Positions 1 to 12,864 of a DNA stretch of 64,000 nucleotides are shown piece by piece; the first letter of the stretch is position 1, and each line of letters starts with the position of its first letter. The position numbers and the translations under genes were made by a program. Below the pieces are notes generated by a model that saw only the letters and a list, made by a program, of their open reading frames with translations, was not told the DNA's origin and did not search any database. Source of the DNA: Gigaspora margarita (Eukaryota; Glomeromycota; Glomeromycetes; Diversisporales; Gigasporaceae); the NCBI GenBank assembly GCA_009809945.1, contig WTPW01000063.1, forward strand, positions 92,208-156,207, given 5' to 3'.

Positions 1-480
1 TTTTTTTTATTTTTTTTTATTTTTTAATTTTTTATTTATTTTTTATTTTATTAATGCGTTTTTTCTTTACGGTATTTATTTATTTAATTTTTTTTTTATC
101 TTTTTTAAAATAGCCAGTGATATAAAGATCATTACGATCTATTTTAGATCAACTTAAGTTTTTTTTTAATTTTAATCTTCTGTTGCTTTGTTTTATTTTT
201 TTTTATTTTTTATTTTTTTATATTTATTTTTTATTTTATTAATAATTTTACCGTATTTATTTTTTTTATCTTTTTTTAAATAGCCGGTAATACAGAGATT
301 ATAATCAGATCATTACGATCTATTTTAGATCATCTTAAGCTTATTTGAAATTAATAAAAGGCGCGAATTAAGTTAAGTTTTTTTTTTATTATTTTGGATT
401 CTCTATTTTTTTTTATTTACCGTATTAATATTTATTTTATTATATTTTTTTATTTTTTTCTCGTTTCTAATTATTTTTTT
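1..480. repeat. T-rich low-complexity DNA with a duplicated ~90-bp module
   Basis: Long poly-T and TTTTTA runs. A module holding ACGGTATTTATT, a TAGCC(A/G)GT box and ATTACGATCTATTTTAGATC occurs at about 56-155 and again at about 250-340, so the block arose partly by local duplication. No coding potential is visible. Confidence 0.6.
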
Positions 481-644
481 TGCTACAGTATATCCTTTCT
501 TTAGAACAGAAAAAAAATAGTTTGTAGATTACATGAATCTACATAAGCATGAAGATAAGTAATTTTTTTATTTTTTCCTTGATTTTTTTTTGTTAGTTTT
601 GTTACAACTTGTACTAATACATTTTTTGATCTTTTATAGCGTTT

Positions 645-1225
645 TTGTAAGTTTTTCTAGTGCTTTTCCGATTCTTGTAATCATACAGCATTCTTGGCAA
701 TTTGGCGGCATTTCCTGGTAATTCGACGTCGTTCTTGTGGTGAAGTCACGGCGTTCTTGCGGAAATTTGACGGCGTTGTTGTGGTGATTCGACGGCGTTG
801 TTGTAGTGATTTGACGGCGTTGTTGTAGTAATTCGATGGTGTCTTGTTTGATTTTACGGGCTTCTTGTGGTGAAGTGATGGCATTTTTGTAGTGATTCGA
901 CATTGTAGTAAGTAAAATAACGTGGTAACTTGATGGCATTTTTGTTGTGTGCTTGTATGCGTTCTTGTAGTAAATTGACGGTATTGTATGCATTCTTGTA
1001 GTTAAATGGCAGCATTCTTGTGGTGATTTGATGACGTTCTTGTGGTGATTATATGGCGTTCTTGTGGTAAAGTGATGACGTTCTTGTGGTAACCTTGATG
1101 GCATTTTTGTAGTGAATTGATGGTGTACTTGTATACATTCTTGTGCGAATTATGTTGTTCTTGTTGTAAATTAATGGTATTTTTGTATGCGTTCCTGTGG
1201 TAAAGTAATGGTATTTTTTTCTTTG
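645..1225. repeat. Degenerate 22-bp minisatellite
   Basis: Variants of GACGGCGTTGTTGTAGTGATTC are repeated head to tail. The clearest exact 22-bp periods are at about 768-835; further out the unit survives as TTCTTGTGGTGA with variable spacing. The Thr/Asn/His-rich open frames on the minus strand are translations of this repeat, because a 22-bp period gives a 22-residue period only when three units are read, so they are not evidence of a gene. No LTR or TIR structure was seen around it. Confidence 0.7.
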
Positions 1226-1439
1226 TGATGAAAATTATATAATATCTTTGTAATAAAAAAAAAATTTATATTATAAATTTTATTTATTATATATTAAAAT
1301 AAATATTATTGTAATAAAATAAAAATAATTAGAAATTTATAGTAATTTCCCAATATAGTGTAGTGGGATTAGTATTCAGTATATTACAATGTATTTTTTT
1401 TTTTATAATAATAAAAAAATGCATATACAAAATTTTTGA

Positions 1440-1767
1440 TATTAATTGTTAAAGATCTGCACAGAAAATTAAATCTGCGCAGAAAATAAAAAAATTTCTT
1501 CAATGATCGCTGGCAGGGTCGCAGATCTGCATTAATTTTTAATAATTGTTTTTTTTTAAAATTTGCACAGAGCTGTACTAAAAAAAACTTCCCCGATGTA
1601 CACAGATTATTGAATTGAAGATTTGCGCAGAAAATTAAATCTGCGCAGAAAATTAAAAAAAATTTCTTCAACTATCAGCGGCAGGGTCGCAAAACTGCAT
1701 TAATTTTTAATAATTGTTTTTTTTAGAAATTTGCACAGAGCTGTACTAAAAAAACTTTCCCAATGCA
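1440..1767. repeat. Tandem duplication, unit about 168 bp
   Basis: Two adjacent direct copies (about 1450-1597 and 1618-1767) share AAATCTGCGCAGAAAAT, GGCAGGGTCGCA, CTGCATTAATTTTTAATAATTG and TTTGCACAGAGCTGTACTAA with few differences. The copies lie immediately 5' of the Helitron remnant. They could be old Helitron-flanking DNA or a solo duplicated repeat; no TIR or LTR ends were recognised. Confidence 0.7.
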
Positions 1768-1769
1768 AG

Positions 1770-4700
1770 TATAAAAAAGTAAAATTAAAGCTGCACTCTA
1801 TTGGCTCTTTACTCATAACAAATTATTCAAAGACAATTTTGTGCTTGATAAGAATGCTTTAACCTTTTATCTGAAGGAGAAATCCCTGAAGGAGAAATCC
1901 CTAAATCTTTAACTTTAACAACTACTATTATAGATATTGATTCTTGTGAAACTGAGCACTATACAGGTTATGCTCAAAAATTTTTTTCTAGCGACCAAAA
2001 ATCTGATAGTGAGAGTGATAATAGAGATTTTTTTAATAACAATAGCTACAATTTAAACAATTTTATAAAAAATAATTCAATTAGTAGTACAAGTGAGCTT
2101 AGGTCTTCTGGAATTATCCATATTGATGATATACCAATTACTAAAAAAGAGCACACTTTGCTTTCTTTTCAAAAACTTGTAAATAGTATAAACCACCACT
2201 TTAATAGTCAATATTTGAATGAATCTGAAGATAAAATAGAAAATGCTACTATGCAACCCCAATTAATCTATGTACCACATGGCCACAAACCCTAAATAAG
2301 TGTGAAGATACAACTCTTTTTCCTGCTATATTTCCTGTTCTCTATCTATATAGTGTTGGAGATCATGAAGGTCGATTGTCTCATATAACTTTAAAAAAAT
2401 ATGTCAACCATCTTTTACAATATCGTGATTCTAAGCTTAGGCAATATAGATCATTTTCATTTGTTATTTTTGATATTTTGCAAAGTCAGGAAGTTTTAGT
2501 AGAATCTTATAACTTGACAAGAAATAGAAATTTTAAACAATCTGCTAGATTGATATCTAGACTCATGCTCCATAATATTAAATTAGCTGTTGAGCAAATG
2601 TATAACAAACTTCCTTTAGCAAATCCTGCAATTATTGAGCTACTCAAAAATATTAATGTAGCTGGCTCTAATTTAATGGCATCTCATCAATCACATGCAC
2701 ATATGCATAATAAGATATGAGATATTATCATATATGATGGATCTTCTTCACTATTTATTACTATAAATCCTGCAGATCTTTATAGTGCTATTGTAATGAT
2801 GTATGCTAGAAATGAGATTACGCTTGAAAATATATTGCCTGAAAATTTTTAAAAAGCAACAAAAAGAGCACAACTTGCATACCTTGATCCTTTAGCTGTT
2901 GTTAAATATTTTAATACTGTAATAAAATATATTTTAAATACTATTATAGGGTATGGGTGTAAAGAAGATAGAGTTTTTGGCATCATAAAAAATTATTATA
3001 GTGTTGTTGAATATCAAGATTGTGGAACTCCTCATTTTTATCTACTTGTATGGCTTTCTGGTTCACCTAATCTAATTGAGTTATGTCAAAAACTCAAAAA
3101 TGATGAATTGTTTCGTCAACGGTTACTTATATATATAATCGATATTGTTAAAGAAGATATTAGTTATCTTCTTAAAGAAAATTGTATTTTGACTGACGAA
3201 ATGCTTGAAGCAGAGCATAAAGCTCCAAAAACAATGGAAGAAAAGCGAATGCATCCTTCATTTTTTTCAATTCCTGATCCAAATTTATCTAATTATAATA
3301 AAAAATTACACTTAGATTTACTTTCAATTTGCAAGCGTACTTTATATCACTATTGTACTCAAACAAATAAGAAATATAATAGAGGCTTGCAAAAACAATA
3401 TAGATTTGACTTTCCAAGAGAAATTGTGAACCCTCATGGTATTATTTTTTCAGATCAAGGTATTATAGCTGTCCAACGCATGAATGCCTTTATTAACAAT
3501 TATAATCCATATATAATAGCAGCATGCAGAGGAAATAATGACATCAAGTTTATTGCAACTCGTAAACTTTCCTTAGCTTATATTTATTATATAACTGACT
3601 ATATTACTAAGTCAGATATAAGTATGCATAGCTTTTTCTTAATATGTGCCTCAACTTTAGAATCTTTCTTAACTCAACCTTCAGATAAAAACTCTTATAA
3701 TCTTATAGACAACTCTTGTAAGCTTATAACTAAATGTCTTAACAAAATATCTGGCCAAGCTGAACTAACAAGTCCACAAGTTTCTGCATATTTATTGGAT
3801 ATTTGTGATCATTATACACCTAATAATTTGTTACAATATACCTTCAGACTTTTGAGACTTATCTAACAAAAGAATGGGCAAATTATAATTCTAATACTAA
3901 AAATTCTAGTGATAATATCATTACTGATAGTAATCAAGAAGATCAAGAAGATCAAGATGTAGCAAATGAATCATTTATCATTTTCTCTTCAAATGGAAAA
4001 TTGACAACTGCTAATCTTCATATTGATTATCAATACAGAGGGCCATCTTTATATAATATATACTTGTATGACTATGCTGCTACAATTAGAAAAATTCCAA
4101 TTAATTCATATAAACTTTCAATGTTGTCAGGTCAGTATCTAAGAGTAGGAAATGATCAATATTTTTTCTAGAGCAGTGACTTATCTGATGATTATATCTA
4201 TGAATTAGTCGATGCTCATCCTCAAAGTAAAACTTATATTCAAAGGCTTAGAAATATGGGTACTAAAAGAATAATCGTATTGAGTGATAAAGGAATACTA
4301 AACAAAAATGATATAGATAATGCAGAACATTATGGCCTATGCATTCTTATGTTATTTAAGCTATGGAAAACAATTCTTGATCTATGAGAGGGCTATGACA
4401 CATGGAATGATGCATGTCAATATTTTTTAAATAGTTCTTCTTTATCACTTTGCTTAAAATCAGTAATTTCCAATATAGAATTATTGTATAGATATTTTGA
4501 AGAGTCTACTCTAGACTGTGAGCTATGTAAAAATACCTTAAAAGATCCAATTTTTGCTAAAGCGCATCATATTGATTGTTCTGTTCCTGGATATAATGCT
4601 GATATTAATTCAGACATTTCTGATAATGATGATCTATTTGATAATTCTTTTGACAAAAGCTTTTTAAACTTTGATCCAGTAAAAATAATTAGATCTGGTC

Positions 4701-7275
4701 TAAAAAATGCAAAAATAGTTGAAGCTACTATGAACTTTTTATGACTTCGCAGAAGATTTTGCTTGGTAAATGCTGCATCACCAGTGAATTTTCTTGCTAC
4801 AAATAATCATAATTTAAATAATATACATAAGAGTAATATTCATAATAATGAAATACTAAAAATTTGACAGGCAACTGTTACTTCTTGAAAAATGCTATAC
4901 AAAGATAATAACAATGATCTAGAAAATATTATACTATTAAATATTTACACTGATTACTTGTATAGTAATAACGCATCATTGCATATTATTCATATAGAAC
5001 AAATTAATAATCTATTAGAAAGGTTCACATCTAGTTTAAATGATGAGCAAAAAAAGCTTATTTTCTTGTATGTGATCATCATCAAAGAAACAATACAATG
5101 AAAGGAATTATACTATCCCAATTATTACTCTTTCTTACTTGATCTGGTAGTACAGATAAATCCAAAGTTATTGAAGCTATCTGCTCCTACTTTAGATACA
5201 TTTCCAAATATGATACTCATTTTGTATTAGCCCCAGCTAGAATTGCTGCTGCAAACATTTCTGGAAGTACTATTCATTCTGTGTGTAGTGAATCCAACAA
5301 AAATAAACATAGTTTATCAGATAAATTGTTATAGCAACTTCAAGAATTTTGATCCAAAATAGAATATCTTATTGTAGACGAGATATATATGGTCAGACAA
5401 AAACTTCTTACTCAATTTCATACCTTTTTAAAAAAAGTAAAAGCAACTAGTGATCTTACACCTTTTGCTAGACTAAATATTTTATTTGTCAGTGATTTTA
5501 TGCAATTACTACCAGTTTTAGATCCGGCATTATATATACTAGACAAAATTTGTCATATTTACTCTTAGCATTCTACAGCCAATAACGAACATACAACAAA
5601 AGGTCTAAAACATAAATCTACTACTACTTCTATTAATACCCGATCAGTTACTTATATTATAGAAAGAAATCCTTGGTTAAATGTTAACCATATTATAATT
5701 TTAAAAAAACAAATGCACCAGTTAGATTACCCTTTGTATGCTAATATTCTTGAAAGTATGCATTAGGGAAATCTTACAGAAACTCAAAAATCTGCCTTAA
5801 GCTCAAGAATCCTTAGTGATAATCAAATTAACTCTCATGAATGGAGGAATGTAACTTTCCTTGTTACAAGAAATGATCTTAGAGTGCAAATTAATCTTGA
5901 TATAGCAAAAAAGCATGCTTTTTACAATAATTAACCACTTATATATTCTTGCGCACAAGTTTATATAATCGATGTGTTTTTACTAGAAGCAACAGACTTA
6001 AATTTTTATCAACTTCTGATACAAAAGAGAATTCTCTATCTGGAATTCTACCTTTGTCAATTAATATATAATAGTTAATATTTGTGCAAATAATAACTTA
6101 GCAAATGGTTCTCAAGGAATTTTTCGATAAATTGTTTATGATGAAGATTCTATTGATCTTTTATCAACTAATGCAAAAACAATTGTATTAAAAAACCCCC
6201 AAAGTATGTTATTGTTGAACTAATTGGTAAAGCTCCAGGCTCTTATCAGGATCTTTTATCTAATCATATACCAATTTATCCTATTAAACATGGTTGCATG
6301 CATACTATTTGGAAAAATGATGGTTCAAAAATTCAAATGCGATTTCAACATTTGCAACTTTCAATTACTCCAGCATTCGCATTTACAATCAAATGTCAAG
6401 GACAAACTCTTCAAAAGTAATAGTTGATCTTAAAAACTATAGCATAAATAATGGTATATATGTAATGCTTTTACGAGCTCAGAAATTAAATAACTTATTA
6501 TTTTTATAGCCATTCAATGAGTCTATGCTAAATATGCATTTGTCTCCAGCTCTTCAGGCTGAATTTAAATGTCTTGAGTAGGATGGAGGGCATGAGGTTC
6601 ATGGGCATGCCCCCCTTATGCATGCCCCTGGGCATGCCTCCAGGCATGCCTTTAAACCAAAGAGCATGCCCATATTACATAATTAGATATAGTATCTAAG
6701 AATAAATCAATTTGTATAATCGTAACTCTTACTTGCTAATTTAATACAAATAAATAAACTTAAATATATAGCATCAATTTGAAAAGTTTAAATGATTTTA
6801 TACTCACCATTAATTTAATGTGAATAAATAACCTTAAATGACAAAATGAAAATATGAACTTTGAATAATGTATCTTAAATAAACCTAATACATACTGCTA
6901 ATAGTCTATCTTAAATGATCTTTATAAACTAGGCTAATATGAATAAATAAACTTAAATGAATAGGTATTGTAATATTTGTAAACTGTATTAATACATCAA
7001 AACCCTAGGTATCAATATCTGTATAACTATGGGACAGTAAAAAAAATTTAGATATTTTCCCCAAAAGTTCGATTTATAAGCATAATAAAATTGGTTATTT
7101 AGATTTTTTAGAATTTTTTTTTATATTAAAGGGCATGCCCGGGCATAGGGGTGCATGCCTCTAGTCTAAGGCATGCCCCCCTAGGCATGCCTTAAAATTT
7201 TTTCATGCCCACTACCCTAGTTTTGAGAAATGTGCAAAAAGAACTGCTCAGTTAAAAGAATGGCCAAGTATTTAG
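1770..7275 (+). pseudogene. Decayed Helitron Rep-helicase (Rep/Pif1-like)
   Basis: This is a rolling-circle Helitron protein in pieces. Conceptual translation in order gives a leader (ALYWLFTHNKL), a Helitron-like N region (about 2230-2700: FPAIFPVLYLYSVG, SFSFVIFDILQ), LFITINPADLYSAIVMMY at about 2745, the HUH segment GTPHFYLLVWL at about 3024-3056, and the tyrosine region with AYIYYITDYITK at about 3575-3610. HPQSKTYIQRLRN and LCILMLFKLWK belong to the linker before the helicase. The Pif1-like helicase has a ruined Walker A (stop-SGSTDKSKV, 5140 on), a Walker B-like LIVDEIYM, and the C-terminal FTIKCQGQTLQ motif.

There are in-frame stops at 2718, 4169, 4385 and 5140, and frameshifts near 2290 and 3850. 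The second histidine of HUH is Tyr. The true 3' end lies beyond an inserted element (6579-7219): joining its flanks restores the frame to a stop at 7273. It is non-functional. Confidence 0.9.
6579..7219. mobile_element. hAT-like MITE with GGCATGCC arrays, inside the Helitron ORF
   Basis: The 8-bp target duplication is GTCTTGAG (6571-6578) and GTTTTGAG (7220-7227), one mismatch. The TIRs start TAGGATGGAGGGCATG and, on the other strand, TAGGGTAGTGGGCATG. Both subterminal regions (about 6588-6665 and 7130-7208) are clusters of the palindrome GGCATGCC and relatives, strikingly G+C-rich for this window. The 460-bp core is A+T-rich and non-coding. Removing the element plus one duplication restores the Helitron helicase frame, which supports the boundaries. 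Confidence 0.85.
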
Positions 7276-8130
7276 CTTATAAAAGGAAATTCAATTTAAA
7301 AGTTTCAAGTTACCCAATACATGTCATGTTTCTTTTTTTTATTATTATTATTATTTTATCTATTATTTAATATCAATATTCCATTTTTCCATTTTAAGTA
7401 ATGCTCATCGTATTTGGTTATATATAGTTAGCACAATCATATAAAAGCAAATAAGACAGAAATCCTTACCCCAAGCATAAAATAATAAATTTAATGACAT
7501 TAGCATTAGTGAATAAGTTCTATTTTGTGTAATAAGGATATAAAGATATAAAAGCACTGTTTTTTACTTCAATAAAATCAAACTCATTGAGTTTATCTTT
7601 AAAGCCATATAATAAATATGTGAATCTTCAGTAGTAATTTTCTATCAACACATATAGAATTCATATTCCATATATAGTCATAATTCTTGTCTCTATGATA
7701 CATTATTATTATTAATGTGAAAAAGTAAAAAATTAGTAATTATTATACAGATTAAATTTATATAAAAATTTATTCTTTGATTAAAGTTTAATTTATATTA
7801 CCCAATTTTAAATTATCTCCTATCTTTTTGCCTATAACCCTTTTATTATGTACTATATAACCACTAAATAATGCACATGGTATATTTCAATTTTTACTTT
7901 TAATTAAACTTAGTTCAATCCAAAATTCAAAATAATGCCCCTGTACATAATTTTACTATTATACATTAATAGTTAAAAATTTGAACAATTGAAACAAAAT
8001 ATTTCAACCCACAATACTAAAATAGTATTATTTGTAACTACAAGTGTTTTGGAGCACTACTGGTGCCCTTTCAATAATAGAAAATGCCAATAATGAACAA
8101 AATTCAATTTTTTAAAATTCTGTTATGTCC
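7276..8130. other. Intergenic A+T-rich DNA
   Basis: No open frame of note, no TIR and no RNA-like element was seen. The 3' terminus of the Helitron (CTRR preceded by a hairpin) should lie here but could not be assigned. Confidence 0.5.
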
Positions 8131-8368
8131 CAATTATCATACTAAATCCTATACTAACTATTATACTATGCCTTATTTTATTATGCATGCTCCATACTAA
8201 CTACTGTGCTACTAACTATCTTGCTACATCCTGAACTTTCATGCTTTTACTATCATGCTATGCTTGTTATTACACGAAATATTAGTACTGTATCAAAAAA
8301 AAGAAAAAATACTATTGTGTTACTAACGTTTCAACTATCATGCATGTTTCATACTAACTACTATGCTA

Positions 8369-8776
8369 CAGTGCGCGATACTTAAAGACTATACAAACTT
8401 TAAAAGCTAATAACTTATGATTTAAAAAAGATATTTTAAAAAGGAAGCCACTATTTTAAAGCTATATCAATTTATTACAACTTAANGNNCTTATTTTTTA
8501 AAAAGTTATAATAACTTTTTAAAATATATAGCTTTAAAAATATAGTATTTTTATATGATACGTAAAAATTTAACCAAAAATGGGACAAATCACATGTCTT
8601 GGCTTCTTGTTATTGGCTAATTTTAAAATTATTTTTAAAATTATTTTTAAAATATTTTTATTAATTAATTTTTGACCAATTAGAATACAAGAAATTAAAA
8701 AAATCTCAAATTTCAATATGAAATTTTTAAAAATGGGACAAATCACAAGAATGTAGTCTTTAAGTATCTTGCACTG
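8369..8776. mobile_element. Tc1/mariner-like MITE (TA target)
   Basis: TIRs are CAGTGCGCGATACTTAAAGA (8369 on) and the inverse of GTCTTTAAGTATCTTGCACTG (ending 8776). TA lies on both sides (8367-8368, 8777-8778). The outer bases CAGTGC and TA duplication fit Tc1/mariner relatives. The 408-bp core is non-coding, contains the motif AATGGGACAAATCACA twice, and has ambiguous bases at 8486-8489. It interrupts the local satellite unit. Confidence 0.8.
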
Positions 8777-8856
8777 TACTAACTATTTTGCTACATCCTG
8801 AACTATCATGCTGGTTAGTACTGTATTATAGTAAAAAAATATTATCATGCTACTAA

Positions 8857-9114
8857 GACCAGACCAAGTTGATTAGGTGTTTTACATTACCCTCCTCTCC
8901 CCTCCAGGAGAGGGGGGAGGGGTGGTTCATATAGTAAAATTTTAAAAAATTTTTTTTCAAAAAAATTTTTTCTGATTTGTTCTGTGACTATATAAAAATT
9001 TTCTAAAATATTCTGTAGTACTATGTATATCTATCTAAATTTTTTTTACTATGAGGGAGGAGGAAGCTCTGAGAAGAGGGGTAATGTAAAACACATAATC
9101 AACTTGGTCTGGCC
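8857..9114. mobile_element. PIF/Harbinger-like MITE, copy 1
   Basis: The 3-bp duplication is TAA (8854-8856, 9115-9117). TIRs read GACCAGACCAAGTTGATTA inward on the left and GGCCAGACCAAGTTGATTA on the inverted right, then GTGTTTTACATTACC. Inside are C/T-rich and G/A-rich complementary tracts (CCTCCTCTCCCC, GAGAGGGGGG). A 3-bp TWA target and a GGCC-type start fit PIF/Harbinger. A relative lies at 34900-35097. Confidence 0.8.
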
Positions 9115-9221
9115 TAACTATCTTGCTACATTCCAAACTATTATGCCTCTATTATCATACATTCATTATCATGCTAAATTCCGTTTATTCTAAAGAAAAA
9201 AAAGTGTTAGTACTGTACATT

Positions 9222-9779
9222 GTTATAGAACGAGTTTTATTAATTATTTTTATTATATTTTATTATTATTTTTATTATTTTTTTTCATTTAGGTAGTTTC
9301 ACCAGTATTTTATTAAGATACTAAGTATATTGCTACATTAATATACTTGTTTACTCCTAATTTGCAAACCTGGCTGCCTTAATAGTGCCCAAGTGCAACC
9401 TGCTGCACTAATTTGAAGACTAATCTAAAAACTAGAGGCTATGTTAAACTAGCCTAAGTGCCACACCAAAATGGCTTCTTCTCTCTTTTGTATTCCTTTA
9501 ATTAACAAGGAATTTAATAAGGACAAAATAAGGAGAGGGGGTAAAGAAAAAAAATGAAAGCCAAGAAAATGAGAAATGAAAAAAAAAGAAAAACAAACAA
9601 AAAGAAAAATAGAAGGGAAAACAAAAAAGAAAAAAAACCACATGGTATAAACACAAAGGCTAATCTAACAAAAGGAACAAAATAAAACAAAAATAAAAAA
9701 AGAATACACTATTATAACCTGTGTCAGGCTTAATAAAAATTATATAACAAATGCAACTATTGTATATTTCTACTTTAAA
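9222..9779. other. Intergenic, purine tracts
   Basis: Contains a long A/G-rich tract (about 9535-9640) whose reverse strand translates to a Phe-rich, non-convincing frame. No gene or TIR was recognised. Confidence 0.4.
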
Positions 9780-9782
9780 GCT

Positions 9783-10368
9783 ATGCTCTAATTTACATCT
9801 TCTTCCGACCAAATGTCCAATCTTGGATATCCCTTAACCATCAACTGGAGCAACATCATATGAAGTAGCACCGATACTGTATCTGTAAACAAACATATCA
9901 TGTGGTCGCATTCTACTGGGTCTGTCCAAATTTGAAAAGTAAACAATGCTGATCTTTTGGAGAGGGTAAACCAAATCGCCACTTTTTATCAAAAATTTTG
10001 GAAAATCAGCAGGAAAGCGAGAAAAGTGAAAGAGAGGAATCACTTGTAAAAAATTTACAAGAGAATGTGGTCAGAAAACTCATTTTTTTGTTGTTCTCCT
10101 TTATTTTGTCACAGGTTACTTCATCAACAGAGTGGAAATGATGACTCCACCAAAATTTTCTGTACAAGAGCTCCACCTTCTGCTAGTTATCTTGTACTAA
10201 AACGCTTCTGGCTTGCATGCCAAATATATCAAAGGAGTCCCCTAGGGTAAGATTGACCTTTGTAAAAACTGTAGGTCCTGTGATACTAACAACGCTCCAG
10301 CAAAAACTTTTTATTTTTTCCATTAAAAATTTGGTCCAAGTGATCGTCAGAAAGAGTTTTTTTGGCAA
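9783..10368 (-). pseudogene. Possible coding remnant of unknown family
   Basis: On the minus strand, about 9834-10040 translates without stops and with non-biased composition (PADFPKFLIKSGDLVYPLQK, then FSNLDRPSRMRPHDMFVYRY). A neighbouring frame carries it on to GYPRLDIWSEEDVN at 9783, so one frameshift is implied near 9840. Further upstream, 10183-10368 has another open stretch (ITWTKFLMEKIKSF) that could be an earlier exon. I do not recognise the family. The local base composition is less A+T-biased than its surroundings, which is the main argument for coding origin. Confidence 0.3.
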
Positions 10369-10379
10369 TTTATTATGTT

Positions 10380-10640
10380 TTTTTTATTATTAGTTTCTTA
10401 ATATTTTTTTCTAGTATTATTATATTTACATATTGTTATTAGTATTGTATTAATATTACTTTAAAAGGCTTAGTTAGAAGTACAAACAAAATGGTACCAT
10501 TTCTACCATTTCTACCATTTCTACTTCTAATAATCAAAAGGTATATAAACTCTAGTTTTCTGTCCTCCTGTACAATAGACTCAGATTTCCCTTCTCCTCC
10601 CTCTAATATTTAGAAATAGTTATCTATCTTGAATATTATC
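10380..10640. other. Intergenic; short CTACCATTT tandem
   Basis: A+T-rich. At about 10493-10525 the 10-mer ACCATTTCTA repeats about three times. Nothing else was recognised. Confidence 0.4.
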
Positions 10641-11521
10641 TAATAAATAAATAAAATATATCTTTGCCAAATAAATACTCTTTTGCTCTTGGATAAATAA
10701 ATATAACAAACTGCTCTAGTGAAGTAATATGCCACTTGACACTGCTTCATATCTTCTCTGATCCTTACAAGATCCCTATTGTCGTGTGTTGTATTGCAAG
10801 TACTATATTGAAGGCAATATTTACTTGTAACAACATAAAAAAAAAATACCATGTTACTAATGTCCTGAACTATTATACCTCTACTATCTACTATCATGCT
10901 CTGTTCTGTTCTAAAGAAAAAAAGAAATGTTAGTACTGTATAAAAAAAAATAAAAATAAAAATAAAAAATAAAAATAAAAATAAAATAATAATAAAAAAA
11001 AAAAATACTACTGTGCTACTAACTATCTTGTTATGTCCTGAAGCATCATATTCCTACTATTATACTACATTAATTATTGTATGAAATGTTAGTATTGTAT
11101 TAAAAAAAAAAGAAAAAAGATTATATTACTAACTATTTGCTACTTCCTGAACTATCATACTTCTACTATCATATGTTCGTTATCATGCTACATTCCATTC
11201 TAAATAAAAAAAAAGCATTAAAGAAAAAAATACTACTGTGCTACTAACTATCTTGCTATGTCCCAAACTATCATGCTTTTACTATCATATGTTCATTATT
11301 GTGCTATATTCGGTTTTAAAGAAAAAAAGAAACATTAATACTGTGTATTTATATACAAAAAAAAATAAAATAAAAAATATTACCATGTTACTAATGCTCC
11401 AAACTATTATACTTTTATTATCATGCTATGTTTATTATCGCACTACATTCTGTTCTAAAGAAAAAAGAAACATTAGTATTGTATATAAAAAAAAAACATT
11501 AACTGTACATTCATTATCCTT

Positions 11522-12080
11522 ATTTCAGTCAATCTAATTTCAAAGATACAAAGTGTGCATAAGAACGGAAGCAATTTTCTAAATCTGAAAGATACAAAGT
11601 GCACATAATGAACAAAAGTTGATTTTTTAAGAAAATAATTGAGACAATGATCATTAATTCATAGACAAATTATGAATCTATTATGACATTACGCATTAAC
11701 ATGCAAATGATCAAATGTCGCAATAATTACAGTTTTAAAAGTAACTGATTATCTTATTTCAAAGTTTCCTATGGTCTAATTATAGTTTAGCAAATCAAAA
11801 ATGGCAAAGCATTTCAAATGATATAATTACTCAAATATAATAATAAAAAATGAAATAATTATCTACGTATTTCTGTTAGCTTTTCCACATTTGGTTACAT
11901 TTTTTGGATACGACCAATCAAGAACGTTTAAATGAGATATAGATAAAATTAGTAAGCATATTCATATTAGATTTGTAATCTGCTGTTATTATTAATACAT
12001 CAATATGTAAAATAATTGTCATATTATTTTCTTACACTATGATCACATTTTCTAGATATGACCAATCAAGAACATTAAAG
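11522..12080. repeat. Dispersed repeat, also at 45322-45600
   Basis: Shared words in the same order in both places: ATCTAATT, AGATACAAAGTGTG, GAACGGAAG, TTGATTTTTTAA, TATTATGACATTA, ACATGCAA, and AATCAAAAA.GGCAAAG. Around 11890-12100 the words GGATACGACCAATCAAGAAC and AGATATGACCAATCAAGAAC repeat locally. No TIR was identified. Confidence 0.5.
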
Positions 12081-12864
12081 TGCACAAACTCAAAATTAAA
12101 TATAGAAATAATATAGATACTATATGACATAAAGGGTCATTAACACTAACGTGTATTTGATTTATCAACATTGTGAATTTCTTATGGAATGTGATCGTGA
12201 CCATTTATGCTATCCAATTTTTGCACATGCAAAATGATTGGTAAAAATGTAACAGATACACATGACGAGATGACAATTTTATTATAAGGGGATTCAAAAG
12301 CAAATAAATTTATTATTATTAGCTTTATAAGTATATAATTATCTCTGCCTCCAATTACCAGTAACAATAACTAATAAACTCTACTATAATTTCTATACCT
12401 CTAATCAATGCCTTAATTATAAAGTTTAGAATCCATAGACAATAATCGTTAGATAGTTTTTGATACTAAAATTAGTTGATTTATCCAATTTTATTCACCA
12501 TTTTATTAGAAACTGCTTTCCTCATTTAATTTTTAATTTATTAAAGAACCATCATAATCATCACCAAAAGTCTAATACTATTAAAAAAAATACTGTTGAC
12601 CCTATCAAAATTGGTATGAATAGTGGACAGGTTTTTTATCATTTTTTTTTACATTATCAAATCTGAAAACATGTCAAACTACTGAATTTATATAACGTAA
12701 ATGATTTTTTAGATTAATTTTTTATCAAATTTGAAGGTTATTTCTTTTGACAGGATCTTTTTAAGATAGTCAACTTTATATATATAATAATACAGCAAGC
12801 CTATTTTATGATATCTATTTAAATTATATTACTATTACTTATAGTTTTATTCTATACTGTTATA
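12081..12864. other. Intergenic A+T-rich DNA
   Basis: No convincing coding frame, TIR or RNA gene was seen here. Confidence 0.4.

Larger units (their letters stand above)
8130..11510. repeat. Degenerate satellite of ~100-130-bp units
   Basis: The unit CTACTAACTATCTTGCTACATCC..CTATCATGCTTCTACTATCATG..TACATTCCGTTCTAAAGAAAAAA..GTTAGTACTGTAT recurs at about 8140-8330, 8340-8366, 8778-8850, 9115-9220, 10850-10945, 11010-11100, 11120-11225, 11240-11350 and 11370-11480. The copies are all in the same orientation and diverged. Two MITEs (8369-8776 and 8857-9114) have landed inside it. Open frames here are A-run artefacts. Confidence 0.7.

Noticed and set aside
745..860. CRISPR-like regular repeats
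   Set aside because: The 22-bp units are contiguous with no unique spacers, and the window is eukaryotic.
634..1104. 156-codon minus-strand open frame rich in Thr, Asn and His
   Set aside because: It is a reading of the 22-bp minisatellite; no start context or domain supports a protein.
9449..9643. 64-codon Phe-rich minus-strand frame
   Set aside because: It translates a purine-only tract; composition is not protein-like.
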